Below are positions 34,401-49,000 of a stretch of DNA of 64,000 bases, in pieces (position 1 is the first letter of the stretch; every line of letters begins with the position of its first letter). The notes beneath the pieces were generated by a model, which was given only the letters and a program-made list of their open reading frames with translations, had not been told where the DNA came from and did no database searches. Origin of the DNA: Psettodes erumei (taxonomy: Eukaryota; Chordata; Actinopteri; Pleuronectiformes; Psettodidae); NCBI GenBank assembly GCA_016785225.1, contig JAFBJZ010000361.1, positions 248,001-312,000 of the forward strand. The letters run 5' to 3'. A program made the translations under genes and the position numbers.

Positions 34401-36897
34401 GAGTCTTTTTTGACCAAGTGTTACAGGTCGTTTTAGCCGCGTGCACACTTGGTCACACGCAAGAGAGAGGCGCACAAAACTGTGTTCCCTGTTTGAGCGT
34501 GCATGGGTATGGTTGGTACTGGTTCATTCAGTGGTACCGTGTCTGTACCAAGCCAGACCAGGCCCTTTTCCCTGCTGTAAGAGTCTCCAAACGGATCAAT
34601 CAGATGTATTTTATTCATCATTTCCATATTTCCTCCTCATTTGTGGAAACATATGCTCATGGAATGTAGTAAATATTCTATTCTTTTATGAATACAATGG
34701 ATGTGTGGCTCATATATCAAGAAATGCCTTTGCAGATTCAGTCCCTGATCCTGAAAAAGTGTGCGCCAACCTCGCGTGAGGTCATTGCGTCACGTGGGCA
34801 CGATGCGGTCGTGGCACACGGACACGGCGCTGTTAAAAACCTGGAGAGCGTTAAGTAGCTCTTTTTTTCATTACTGTCATCGCAACGTCTTTTCCCGCAC
34901 CTGAAAATAGACTGACAACACTTTGAAGTTACATCAGGACACCCTGCGACGCCGCAATCCGCCAGGGGAGGGAAAGGCGAGAGTTCCCTTTTTAGTATAG
35001 GGAAGGAGTGCCCCCCCCCCTCACCACTCACCTCCCTCCCTTCCAGCCCCACGTTATCATTTGCGGGATCTGACCGATAACAGTCGGCCAGGTTCTGCTC
35101 AGCTTTTTTGGCCGCCTGAACTCCCCCCCCCCCCTCCTGACCTTTCAGTCAACTGGTGCCGCTTTGCATACCTACTCGCCATTTCCCTGGCATGCAAATG
35201 GAGGGAGATACAGAGCAGGCTTCCGAGGAGCGGGGAAGGCCTCGCTCTGAGCACAGCGGGCAGCAGGGGAGAGGGAACTAGTGGGGAGCACTGCAGGAAG
35301 CGTGGGCCGCGATCAACCGGCTGTTGAACCTGACATCAAAGTCGGCCGTCTTACTAAGGCTACAGCCGTGTTCCTGCGTCCTTCATGCCTAATAACACAT
35401 TGGATTTCCTCATTTCCTCACTTTTCCTTTTTGTTTGATTTTTTTTTTTTTATTCCCACAAATTCACTTCCAATTTTTATGAATTTTACAATGACACAAT
35501 TTAATGACTAGAGATAAATTTGATCAAAAACACAACATTGTTATTTTTTTTTATTTAAAAAAAAGTTTTTAAAAATGGCTTCAGTGAAACAGAACATTCA
35601 GTCTTTTTGCAAAGTGAAGTGCTCAAAGTGAATCTACCTGGTAGTGAACTGTTTCCATCATCATGCATCTGCGTGAGAGAGAGAGCTTGATGGGCAGTGA
35701 GAGACGAATGAACTGAACCACGCGCTGCATTTTTAAGTGGCTTTCAAATGAACCTCAATTTGTGGTGGCTGCCGAATTTAAATCGATGTACGGGGAACAC
35801 GGGATGTTGCTCTGCCCAGTTCCTTTTTTTTCCCGCATCTTTTGGACGACTCCGCCGTCTCGCATCCGCGTCGTTTTACAGTTGATTTCATGAATTCCGT
35901 GATCCCGTCTGTGTTTTCCACGCTGCGGTAACGGTCGGGCCCTGGAGAAGTTTGGACCCCGCTCTGTTTCCCTCCACGTTTGCCAGCACGCAGTCACCCT
36001 TGTTCCGTCGGATCAGCTGGGAAATCAGCTGGCCCCAAAGAACGGCGGCCTCGGGAGGCCGCGGTATTGATTCGTTTGGATAATCGGCGTTTCATCACAT
36101 TTGCACCTGAACGTGTACTGCGCCATCTCCGCGGCGACCGTGCGATTTCGTTTTTTTCTTCCCGGGGGCGGTTGGGGACGTCAGTCAAGAGCTCTGCTCT
36201 AATTTCAAGTTTGCCCCATCAAGATGTTAGTACCCCCCACCCCCCGCCACTCTTAAACCACAGTGTGGCGTTTTAAAGCGAGGAAGAGGAGGTAACCCTG
36301 GAATCCAGCATTCATTATTCATGGGCAGATAGCGGAGCCCCCCCCCCACCCCAGAACGTGAGGGTCGGCGGCGGGCGAACGCTGAGTGGGTCCGGGCCCC
36401 ATCCTCAGAGAGGGAGACATCTATCGCTCTCATCGCCGTGCTTTTATTTCACTTTCAGCTCATCTTAAATTTCCATTATTCATCACAAAAAGCCACGCCA
36501 GGCCTTTTCACTGCGACTGTTTGACACTGACAGGCCCCTCCTCCTCAGCACGCCGTGTGCACACACACACACACACACACACACACCTCAGAGGACCATG
36601 TGGAGGACTATTATTAATCACGCTCATATCAGCTCCTCACATCTTCGGCACTATTTGCTGTTTAATCACTAAAATAATACGAGGGGGAGGGCTGTGGTGC
36701 CGGGGTGGGGGTGTTGGGGTTGCCATGGTGACCAAATGGAAAAGGTCAGGCGTAGTTTATCTTATCAGTGATAGGGAATGGTTACTAATTACAGATAGGT
36801 ACTACCAGAGCTTGGTCCACCGGGCCCTGCCTTAAAACACTATCAGCAATCCACACCGGCCCGATATTAAAATTATCTCTGAAGTCATCCGCATGCA

Positions 36898-36948
<51 letters not shown>

Positions 36949-38554
36949 CACACTTCTAAAGCCCCAGAGGCACCAGACCAGATAGGGTGAGGACCGGCTA
37001 GGCCAAGATGCCTTCATCACAGGGATCCACCGTGATGATGATGCAGGTTCAAACTCCTCAGCTGGCGGCGCTGCCTTTGAGCAAAGCACTTAACCCCAGC
37101 GAGGTTCAGAGGAAGCGCCGTGCAGCCGATCCTGACTTGTGGCCCCCGTCCGGCGGGGCAGGAGGAGACAAAGACTGCTCGCTGTCCCCTCACGGTGCTT
37201 TCAAGGGCGCTCGGGTGTTGGGGTTGCACAGTCAGCTCCTGGAAAACATTCATTCAGTGGCTGCATAGTTGGTTTTAAACTTCAACAAGCAGTAAGAAAT
37301 GCTCACTGTGATCATGTAGAGCAGAACCATTGGTGAATAATTGATCGATCGGTCGACCAACAGCTAAATTTGACGAAGTATTTGTCTGCTTCCTGCTGTT
37401 TGAAGACATCAGTCTGGGCTCTTTTTCTGACGTCAAAGGTATTATTGGAAAAAAATCAATAACTAGATTAATAGATAACTAGTGATGACCAAATTTCACT
37501 TCATTACATGTTGATTTAGCGTGGAGAAAGACAAACTGACCTGAGAAGTTGTGTGGTGACTGTTGACGTCACGTGTTTATGATCGGTATTTAACAGGCTA
37601 AAACAAAGAAAGCTGTGGAGTTTGTTTGAAAGTAAATTTGGTCCCCAGCTCCGTTGCCGTCTCACGGTGACGACCTGTCATTCTGTCATAACAGTTGCCA
37701 CAAATAAAACCTCTCCTGTGAATCATCGCTCTGGTCCAAAGATTGTTTACACGGCAGGTGGGAAAGGTGCTTACACAAGCAGCGAGGCGTGCGTCGGCCA
37801 TTTCTAATATCCCTCCGTACCACATGTGTGTTTGACACATGAAAGCAAAAAGCAATCTGTGCAGAGCCCGCGGCCCGTTTAATATCTGCCCTCTGCTTAT
37901 TGAAATCCTAAAGTCGGACCTGGTGGTTAAATTCTCGACTTAAAGACCCCTTTTCTTGATTCTAACTCTTTTGAGCAGTAATATTTGGATATATTCACCG
38001 TTGAATTTCACGAGACGACTTGAATTCTGAAGAAATTCTCAAAATCAAACTCTCCTCGACCGTCTGTGCCCAACATACACGTTGTCCTGCTGCTTTACCA
38101 AAACTTAACTTTGGGTCCAGACCAAGTCTGAAGCAAGAAACCCAGCTTTTACTCATTAAATTAAATTATTAGTAACAAAGTACATAGATCCAATTATTAG
38201 TAATCAGTTACCAATTTGTCCAGCATGAGGCCTGTCACTATCTTATTGTTATTGCTGTCGTAATGAACTCGGGCATCAGGCTGAACTGAGCGTTTGTACG
38301 TTAGTGTTAAAAAAAAAAAGAAAAAAAAAAGACACATGAGTCGGTCAGGAAAGGGCCGTTCTGCCGAGTGTGCCCTCCTGATTACAGAGCTGAATTCTGG
38401 ATGTCAGCATTGATAGATTCATCAAATATGGAAGTGACAGCTGCAGCCCTGCTGCGTGTGTGCGCGCGTGCGTGCGTGTGTATTTGCATGTGTTGCTTTT
38501 ATGAGCACAAGTGAAGGAGGAGAGTATCTCTGTGTGCGCATGCCTGCGTTTGTG

Positions 38555-38606
<52 letters not shown>

Positions 38607-39976
38607 TGTACGATCTTGTCTCTGCACCCTTCCATTTATCATCTTTGACATTTGGCTGTACTCCCCCCTCTATCTGACCATCATCTGAGGAAAGCACATT
38701 TTTCCCATCAGAAATCCCGTTGTGACTTTTTGTGTTGGGTTGGGTTGGGGGGGGCGCTGATACTTCCTTTGGCGAGGCAGAGAGATACATAGATGTGAGC
38801 GAGCACATCTCTTCTTGGCTCTGCTCCTTCTGCGTGTGTGCGCGTGCCCCCCCCACAGTGTGTAAAAGTAACCGCCCGGGTTTTTCGTGCGATTGTTCGA
38901 TCGCTGCAGTCATTTCGGACACGTCTCTTGGTTGCGCGCGTGTGCGCACACTCCCCCACGTGGATGTTATCTGGGCAGTGAGGGCTCTAGTGATGCCCTG
39001 CCTCTTGAAAATACCCCCTTTCTTCGCCGCTGCCAGCCGTGCAGTGGGTTATATTTAACCAGCTATCTGCTTTACATCCCCTCTCCGTGCTCCGCGGGGC
39101 TATCGCTGCAGCGCCGCTGCCACCATCTCACTTTATTTTTATTTTTATTTTAAGCCTCGTGACAGGAGGCGGAGATAACAGATGCAAAGCCAAGTTGTGA
39201 GTGGCGTACCCCCACCCCCCCCACAACCACCACCACCACCACCTCTTCTCTATTTGTGCTCTCTCTCCAACAAAGACCCCCCCACCACCACCATCTTTCC
39301 ATATCTCTTTTCCCCTTGTTTTTTCTTTTGCTTTGCTTGTCTGTCTCTTTATCTTCAACACTTCTCTGCCCCTTTATCCCCCCCCCCACCCCCACCCCCA
39401 CAACCGCCGCCTCCTCTCTCTTGGTATTTCTCTTTACTCCTCAGAGAGGGTTTCCTGGTAGACCCTTCCTCTTCTCGGCAGAGGGAGAGGCAGCTGTACA
39501 GTAGACAGCCAAAGATCACACAGATGCACAGTTCTGATTCTGTCATGTGGAACAACGGCATATTGAATTTGCTGCGGCTCCATCAGCGCTTATTTATACA
39601 TCCGCCCGCGGTGGCACTCCACTTCAAGTGCAGCGTGCGCGTTCGGAACAACTGTAAACCAGTTAGAAAGTAGACGACACCTCCTGGTAATAATATAGTT
39701 TCCACAGAGAGAGATGAATGGGCTGATGTCGGCCTCTTGAAGACGTCGGTGTCGGTGCGCGTGTTGGCCAGTGAACAGTGAGACAGTTGCAGTGCAGAAA
39801 TGCTTAATTAGATTTGATGGAGTTTAGAAAACATGTCGCTAATATCTCGTATCTTGTCCTGACCAGGGTCTTACCTGTAAAATGTCCAGCTGAGGGTCTC
39901 TGGGTCACATTGTCAATTATAAAATCAGCCCCCAGTGATCCACATCAAGATTGTCAGTTTATGATATGAGTTTATG

Positions 39977-40012
<36 letters not shown>

Positions 40013-41363
40013 CTCTGTTTTGGGGGGGCACAGCCCTGACAGAGAGGGTGACGGTGCTCCGCCTGCCTCCCTGCTGAGGACTGTAAAAACTTTATGGATA
40101 TGTGTGCACACAAACAGAGTCAAACAAACGAGGCTTTGTCACCTGACTCCAGCTGGTGTCTCCATCTCGCTGTCGGAAAGAACACGAATAAGTTTATTGG
40201 CCACAACGTTGGAACTCCTTTCTATACTTACCCTCGTTTAAAGCCTCTGCGGCCGTTTGCAGTTCCAGCTCGCGTATGTAGATGTCGATGTAGAAGTGAC
40301 CAACGAGGAGGAGAGCGGACGAAGGAACACCTTTAAACCCGCGACGGCAGAGACGTGCACTTCAACATCCTGGGAACAATGAGTTGTGCCGAGAAAGGAG
40401 AAGAAGGTGGTTCTTCGGCACATCAGACATGTAAGACGCCGTCCTGCATATCCCTTAATTATTGGAATGCAATCCTGCCTGCAGCGGTTCTTACAGAAGA
40501 GATGTGTGAGGAAGAGGAGGGTGCAGATTTCCTGAATATGTCAAAGGAAACATCTCGCCCTCTTTTAGTAGCTGCTCGCTGTGCGACTAAGGACAGCAGA
40601 GCAGCTTTTTCACAGAGCATGGTGTGATGTCACCCAGCAGGGTACTGCGTTAGCATGTTGAACCCCTGTAAAAGCAGGGCTGGTTTTCAAAGTAGTAGCA
40701 TGGCGGCCCATCCGTGGGGATGATCTGGTACTTGCAGCCCACGGTTATCCAGTTATCAGGCTGAAGTCGCCTGCAGGTGTCACAGCTCGTGAGAAACTGT
40801 AATTCTGACCCTTTTCTTGACCAAAATGTCCATAAATGACTTGTATTGTGATGGGTCAAAGGAATACTGATCAGTTTGACTCTGCATCTGCACATCCGGG
40901 AGGGGGGAGAGCACGTAGAGACCATTCATAGAGTCCAGTCCAGTCCCCTCTGTGTATGCACACTCAAACCATCCCTTGGGCAGTTCCTGTTGCATTCTCA
41001 GTCGTGCTTTTTGTCTCTGTTTGTCGGAGCTGTTCTCCCTCCCTCCTCCCTCCCTCCATCCATCCCCTCAGTGTGTTTAGTCTCTGGCACAAGCAGAAAA
41101 ACATCTGCGTGTGTGTTTTGGTTCGCCCTGCGTAGGTGTACAAGCTGACACGAGGTTTCAGGGCTGACACATGGATATTAAAAAAAAAAAAAAGCCAAGG
41201 CCACAGCACTTGAGAGGATGATGAGCAGGAGGAGGAATTACTAAACACGGAGGGAGGAAGATGAGTGAGTGAGACTAAATGGAGGAGGAAGAGGAAGAGG
41301 AAGGGCAAAGAAGAGCAGGAAAAGGTGAATGAAAGTAAGAAACCTGAAAAGACAGAGCTGTCA

Positions 41364-41401
<38 letters not shown>

Positions 41402-42094
41402 TGTGTGCATGGGCATTTCAATAAATAACTACACAGCAAAATGCCACGCCTCACCAGATGAAGATCTTAGTTTACCACCGCTGTCTTCAGTGTGCGCAGC
41501 ATTGCGGTGGCGTGAGCACAGAGCTGTGGCGTTCTGTCTCCCGCTCTCTCCTCCTGCATACCATAACAATCTCTCATCTGCCGCTCGTCTTTATTCAAGG
41601 TTGAGATCAAGGAGCAGGGATCGCAATCGGGCGTATTATGGCGCGCGCGCACGCACGCACGGGCGCGGACAAACACTAATCATGCTAAAAGTCAAACACG
41701 GAGTGGAGCAGAGACTCCCACGCGCCGCAGCGAGCTGAGAGAGACGCGTCTGATCTGCCCGCTCTCTGCTAATGTCGTGCTTTGAATCAGAAGCTCGGTG
41801 TTAACCAGCCACCAGCCAGCCAACACACCAGCGTCTGATGTTTGATTGGGTGTCAGAATATGAAGCGGCTGGAAGTGAAAGGTGGCGCAGTGTATGTACA
41901 CCGCCCAAATGTGAGCGTTAGAGTCTGAGTGGTTGAGAGGAGGCTCCTGGCTCCTGGCAATGAAGCTAACGTGCTACCAAATGTCCCTGGGTGGAGGCGG
42001 GCTCATTAATGTGATTGGACAGTGAGCTCTGTGCTGGCGGGCGCACCTGGACTGACAGGTACACGGACAGGGCCGGTGCTGTGCAGACACACGG

Positions 42095-42125
<31 letters not shown>

Positions 42126-43018
42126 GAGGGAAAAACCCTCCCTGACGATGTACTTACTGTAACTGACGGAACCGTTTTCTGTAACGCTGTTTGGGTTCTC
42201 ATTTTAGAGTAAATACTACTCATTATCTGCACACAGCATTTGCATTTGCCGCCACTTGGGACATTACAGTTTGAGTCAGTGGACTGGCTAACAGTCAGAT
42301 GTGGGGTGGCCATGGTGGCCACTTCTCCACCTTCCCCTTTTTCCCGTCCTAACCGCATTTTGTCACCTGATGAGTCCCTAATCATGTAGTGGATGAATAA
42401 AATGCCATATTTCAATTGGAAAATAACCAAAATTGAATGAATATTGAATCTTTTTTTTAGTAAAAAAAAGTACTAAAACAGAACCTTCAGTCATTTTGTA
42501 AAATGATGCGCTTCATATCTACCTGTAAGCTACCAGTCTGCTGATGTGTGCGGGACTCGCACACGGCTACTTCAGTTTACATTGATTATCGCGCACACAC
42601 CGCTGGACGTAAGCTGCAGCAGCCAAAATACAGCAGAGACTCTCACTGTAGTCCCCCCCGTTTTTATGAACCGCACCCTCATTTCAGCAAATTCCACGAT
42701 AGTTTGTGTTTTACACCTGATCCTGTTTTCACTGTCAAATTCTGTAGGTTTAGTGGCGCTGTCGTTGAAACCGTTCGAGGGGGCCGGACTTTTATCTTGC
42801 GGAGTTTCTGCAGCCCGCGGACGGGGCTGGAAATGAGCGGCGAGCGCGTCCGAAGCGAGGGGGGCGCGGCGTGAAGATACGGGCCGAGCCGCACCTGTGC
42901 CAGCCGTGCGGGAGCGCAGAGACCGACGGTCACACTCTGCAGCCCAGACCTTGTGAATGAATCCCATCAGTAAATTTCACAGTCAAAACCGTGACGGCAA
43001 TGACCTTATTTCACCAAG

Positions 43019-43057
<39 letters not shown>

Positions 43058-46000
43058 TCTGTATGTAAAAGGGTGTGAAAATTCTCACCATGTTAATCAA
43101 GGCCAAGTGTCTTATATCAAGGAGAGGAGATACAGAGAGAAACAGTGTCTGTGATATGATTTGAGGATGGAACAATGATGGGAAGACTTCCCAGATTTCC
43201 TGACCTTGTGTGTGTCTGCAGAAACCGGTTCTTGGTGACCTTCCCTTGACCTCTCTATGAAATATATATATACAATTTTTTTTTTTTTGGGGGGGGGGTT
43301 ATTTCAGCTTTGAAGTCCCACAGCGTGCGATCTAGCCGATAGCTGTCCGTGCGCGTGCGCGCGCTGGCGGGCGCCGGTTCCCACTGGTGGTGGTATTTCT
43401 GGAGCATCACAAGCGCTTCGCTACAGTTTCGCCAGAAGAGTCGTGGCTTTGTTCGGCAGCGGGAACCCTGCCGTGCGCTTGCGCGCGCAGTTTCGTGTGT
43501 CGGGAGCTCCACTCGTGGCCTTGTTGGGTTTTGGGAGGGGGTGGGGGGGGGGGGTGTAGATAGGAAGGGATTCAATAAGTAGTTGAATCAACCCTCCCCC
43601 CTCCCCTCCCCCGGTGGATCTTAGGACGGTGGGAAAGTTCAAATCTGCAGCTATTTTCTATCTTTTATCAGCCGGGCTTATCGGCTGGCTTTCTCGTCTG
43701 CATGCCTGGCTTCAATAGTCCAGGGTCTCAGCTTGGGCTGCGTGGCAACCGCTCTCTATCTCCCTCCCTCCAAACACCTCCCCCTTTCTCTCTCTCTTTC
43801 ATTTTTTTCTTTTTTCCCAAAGCCACCTGTTGTCCCATTAAAAAAGGAGAAAAGCGGTCAGTATCAGCGGCTCATTGTTTTGCCGGGAGCAGTCACAGGC
43901 CCGACAAACACATGACACTGTAGGCGGGGGGAGGGGGGCTGGGAAAGGTCACACCCTGTCTGAGGTTGGAGTTCACTGTGGAGGATCCCTTGATCTGCAG
44001 ATGGAGTATTGATATATATATATATATATATATGGTACGTGGGGTGTCATAGTGTGTCGACACTCAACCAGTTTGTATCTGGCCGCGGGCCGGCCTGCCC
44101 GAGATACGCTGGATGTTCCCCGTGTGATGCTTCTCATCTGAGTCTGTCGCGTGAAACAAGAGGGAAGCGAGGCCCGATCGCGGCGAAATTTACATCTGCG
44201 GCATGAAAGGTAGTTTCTCTTTTGAGAAATGCGCGCGCGGAACGTACGCACTCTGTCATTCCCGCGGCCCGTCTTATCGTCACGCGCACATGTTCGCGCT
44301 CTCTCTTCAGATTTTCAGAGGAACGCGCCGGAGCCGCGGCCGGGCCGCTGCGCCGTCAGGAGTGGGGGAGTGAGGCATCCTTGAGGGAAATGAAACAGCG
44401 GTGCGTTGGGAGTGAGCGCGTCTGAAGCGCTGCCAGAGAAGAAACAGAAACCAGGATACCAGAGGAGAGACTTGATCAAAGACATCACGATATACATACA
44501 TACCAGGCGATCAGGAAACATGACAATATGGTGGAAAAAGGTCAATATTTACCATCAGTTGTTGAACTGATGAACTGATACCGGAATTCCTGGTAAAGGA
44601 CCAACCGGTAACCAACCAACCATCCTTTTGTGATTGAGCCCAGAAAATAGTTGAGATACAGTATTTGTGATTTGCTGCACTGATTGACCTTGTAAAGGGG
44701 ATATATCTTTAAATACAGTTTCCCTGCGGGTGTCGTCGCTCAGCCACGGCGGCCAGCTGACTCCTCGCGTTACTTTACACGAACCCGGTCCCAGTGGGGA
44801 TGCTGCGTGGTGCTGTATATCTTGTGGAACCCCTTGTAATTCTTGGGGAAAAACAGGACACTGTTGGCAGGAAATATGCTGACGATATGTTTTCGATCAT
44901 TTAGAAATGGTGTTTGTATGACATTGGTTGTCCTGTGGAGAATAGCTGATTTCTTCTGTTTTATTTTAAAACCTCTTAGCGTTACAGATCACAATCAGAT
45001 TTATTATTCATTTTTAACACATACAAATATATTGAAATGTGCTGCAGTTAGCACAAGCGCTTTAGTTATTGGTTGATCTAATTTTTAAAAAATATCAATC
45101 TATGTCTTCACATTTGAAGATATTGAGAATATGTATTGATCAGCTATTGAAAGTAGTCCCTTCCAGATGCGTTATTGCCTCTGGATTGACGAACATTTGC
45201 TGAAATCTGCTGACCAACGCCGGCCTAATCTGCCAAATAAATACCCAGAAAGCGATGATATGTTGCAGTAGCGATTTCAGCCAATCAGAGGAGTTCTTAA
45301 TAGCTCTTTAAACGGAGCCACTTTCCTCACCTCAGAGCGCCGTGACCCTGATGTGTGTGTCCGCTCCGCTGCATGCGCGAGCGTGTACAGTATTCGGGGG
45401 GCTGCGGCTGTAACATGGCAGGGCCGCTATCAGCTCCGGAGCAACACGGTGTTCCAACATGGAAAGCAGCAGCGGGGGAGATTTATTTCAGCGGGCTGGG
45501 GCCGGTGAATAGTCCTCCTGAGAGGCGCCGGACTATCAGATAGGCCCGCTGTGAAGAGGCTGCTGATCCTCTCCTCCAGGGCAAATGTTTCTCTCTGGGG
45601 GCATGAAGGATACCCGGCCGCCGGACCATCCATCACGGCCGGCGCCGATACAAAGCGGCGTGGGTATCTGCGGCGGCGCTATAGGGGAGGTGCTGCTGCT
45701 ATCTCTGCACCTGCCCTCCTCATGCCCAAGAAGCGCGAGGAGGAGGAGGGGGGGCGACTTAATTGTTAGCCCCGCGTGATGTCAAGTCTCTCTCCTCCTG
45801 TTTCCATTACGCTCCATCCCTCCATCTGTCGCTCCATCCTCCATCTCTCTCGCTGTCTCTCGCCCAAGGTTCGGCCGGTGTCCCGCCCCGCTGGCTCCCC
45901 TGGACCTTTATCAGGGAGACGGCTGTGCTCATTAAGGAGTTAATTTTCTCACTCCTATCTTTGATTATAATCAACCATAAGTACTGTGAATTCTTTAAAT

Positions 46001-49000
46001 TTTCCCCCCTGTTATCAAAAAGGGAGAAAGAGAGAGAGAGAAAGAAAGACTGGAATAGGAGGGATATTTAATCGTTTAAGTCGCCTTTCTGGGGAACTAG
46101 ATTTCTCTCTCCTTTTTCTCTCTCTCTCTTCCCAGCAACGTAAAGAAATCTAGCTGAAAGCCAGCCTAGCTCAGTAATTCAGTTTTTAAAGCGGGAGGAT
46201 GGAGGGAAGGGGAAGGAGGGAGGAGGTGGGGGGAGGAGGAGGAGGAGGAGGGGGTGGTGTTGGGGGGGGGGCGGCGGTGGTGGGATAGGGAGGGAAGAGA
46301 GAAGGAAAGGAAAAAAAAATGACTTGATGAAATTCCGCTATCAGCTCCGAACCAATATGCAAAATATCTCGCTGGAAATCAAATAGCTATTATGTTTTCA
46401 TTTCCACGTCGGCGTATTTGCTTAATGAAGAGGAGACAGATCAGACCGGCAGAGAGAGTCTGCAGGAGCCGATAACCGCCAACGGCTCCCAGCTATCCGC
46501 ACAGAGTGACGCTCCCAGTCACTCTGCTTTTTCACCGGGAAAGAAAAAAAGAAAAAGAAAAAGGGATGGAGGGAGGGAGGGAGGGAGGGAGGGAGGGAGG
46601 GACGAGAAGAGAGGGAGGCAAGGTAATGGAGTATGAGAGAGAGAGAGAGAGATATTGAAAGGGGACGGAGGAGAAGAAAGAGGTGGTGTCGGTTTTGGTG
46701 GGTGGTGGGGGTGAGAGGGGAGGGAGGGAGGGAGGGGGTGGGGGCTGCAGGATGGGATGGAGAGAGATGAGGGACGGTGGAGGAGAAAGCCGAGCGTCAG
46801 AATTCCTGGCGCTCTGCGATACCATCCGTTTCCCAACTGTGAAGGAAAATTTTGGGGGTTTCGTTAGCGTGAAGCGTCTTCTGATGTTCGCCGCGCGTCA
46901 GCGGTCAGTCGTCGCCACCTGTCGTTGGCGAGGCCCCTGTTGTTCCTGCACCCCGCTGGGTGGTGGTGGCGGCGGCGTTTTATTTCACACGCGGCGTGCA
47001 ATTTAAATGTTCCGTCAACCACAGACCCAGAGGTTTTATCACGGTTCAGGTGATGTGTATAATTAAGTGTGTATTCTTTACATACAGTATTTGTTGGCTG
47101 CAGCTACAGTGCGGTGCAGTGTCAACATGGGAGGCCTGTCATTTACAGGAGGGCTCCAATTTAACATCCTGTTTTTTTTATCACCAGTTAATCTGCCTCT
47201 TATTTTCTCTAACATCTTTGGGTCTATGAAATACGGTTTTTACCGTAACTAATGATTACCACAGCTGAAAGACCGGAACAAAGTAACTTCTGTTTTCTTT
47301 TTTTTTTTATACTGTATATGTGTATTTTTTATTTTCTGTAGATCCACCATCGATTGATTGGCCGGTTCGGATGGTGATGTCACACGGTAGTTCCTCAAAT
47401 GGTTCCATTAAAATGTGCAGCTTCTCCTGGTTTTCTTATTTTTCAGCTGCTCCACAAAGCCAGTAATTTAAAGGTATCACCTTTGGCTTTGGGAGCCGAA
47501 GGATATTTTTTGTTGTTTTTGGGGTTTTTTTGGCACATTTTAGACAAATGATGAAGTTGTAACAACGTTGTAATAAAAAGAAGGTAGTTCCAGCCTGCGC
47601 TTTAGTGATATTAAGAAATAGCATGGTAAAGGAACCTAGTAGAAATCTGGTCAATCTGGCGTGAGTGACATTAAATAATGTAAATATTATAAATAAATCC
47701 AATTTGTCCTCGCGTGCTGGACCTGTGCACTCCTCTTCTTCAGTGGAAAGCATCATTGAAGCAACTACCATTTGGTTTGGTGACTGGATCTGTATCCTGC
47801 ATTAACCGAAGCCACATTTAGAGACTGCTGGGTTCCGATCCATCACCTACACCGCTATGACAAGTCTGTGTCACAGTGGGAGTCAGCGACGTTATTGATT
47901 GAGGTTGATCGCCCTCAGCCTTCGGGCCTTACTCCTCAAACACAGACAGCCCGCGCTGCACTCTGGGTACTTTTTCCATCATCATATTAGATGGGAAGAT
48001 GTGCGGGGACGGTCACTAAATCCCGGGGATTTCAGATGTGTCCCCAAAAAAGCCTCTATCTCTTTGCTTGAGTTTGTCATCCCCAGAGTAATCAATGGGC
48101 AGTCGTTAGCGGCTCAGATCCTAAAGGCCGAGGAGAAAAAGCTGATTTTTATTGAAGCTGAATATGATGGGTCGATATCACGGGCCGCGCGGCCGGCTCC
48201 TCTCGTAGGGAACGGTGGCCGTGGAGCTGCGATAAGAGCCCGTGCGGCGCAGGGGGAGGTGTTGTTTAAAGTGCAAAGTTGATTAAAAGTATTTCCTCGG
48301 CGGCGGGTAATTCTCTCCACTCTGATCAATAAGTGGCTCCTCTCCAGAGTGCGGCTCCGTGTCAGGTACCGACTCCCGCGTCCCCCCGCCTCCCCATCCT
48401 CTCTCCAAATATCCTCTTTTTATGTCTGCGATTTCCTGATACAAGTACGCCTCCTCGCTTGCTTCAGGTCTAGTGTATTTTCTTTTTGTGCGCGTGGCGG
48501 GATATTAGCGTGAGAGCGGCGCGGCTCGCGTCTGTTTAATCAGGCTTGTTGAGCATGCAGGTTTGATGTGCGTTGTCTCGGCGTTTAATCGGCGGGCTGC
48601 TCGCTCGCAGGTTTGATGTGGACGGAGAGTTAATAAAGCAGTATCTTCGGCGCCTTCATCAGCGGCGGCACTTTGTTCCGCCTCTCCTCGGCACCTCCAA
48701 GACAGACGGCGGCGCGCTTTGTCTCGTCCTGGGGCCGGACTATTTATTTATTTTTTTTTTTTCCCTCGGGCCACATGAGCTCATCATTTTGGTTTCAGAT
48801 TAGACCGCTATCATCTCCTCCCTAATTTTAACCTGTTATTTTTTTTTGTGCACGCACACAGTCTGTGCCCCGGGTCGGACACTGTGCATCCTGGACTTGG
48901 TCCTGAGTTTGGTCTCATCCAGTCTCGATACATTTTGAATGAGAACAGAAAAAATGTAAAATTTTTGTGTTCATGCAAAAAAAAAAACAACATAACAAAC

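Larger units (their letters stand above)
30813..35529 (+). other. zfpm1 intron 1, 30.8-35.5 kb
   Basis: No gene recognised. Notable blocks: (GA)n at 31276-31334, GATA motifs at 31788-31867, a CpG-dense block at 33000-33200 and a poly-C run at about 34129-34145. Remaining ORFs overlap simple repeats or GC-rich noise. Confidence 0.6.
41031..45426 (+). other. zfpm1 intron 1, 41.0-45.4 kb
   Basis: No gene recognised. Three GATA-type motifs in 35 bp occur near 43657-43690 (TTCTATCT, TTTATCAG, GCTTATCGG). A CpG-rich patch lies at 42760-42910. (GT)n is at 41369-41398 and 43022-43055, and (TA)n at 44012-44033. Confidence 0.6.
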
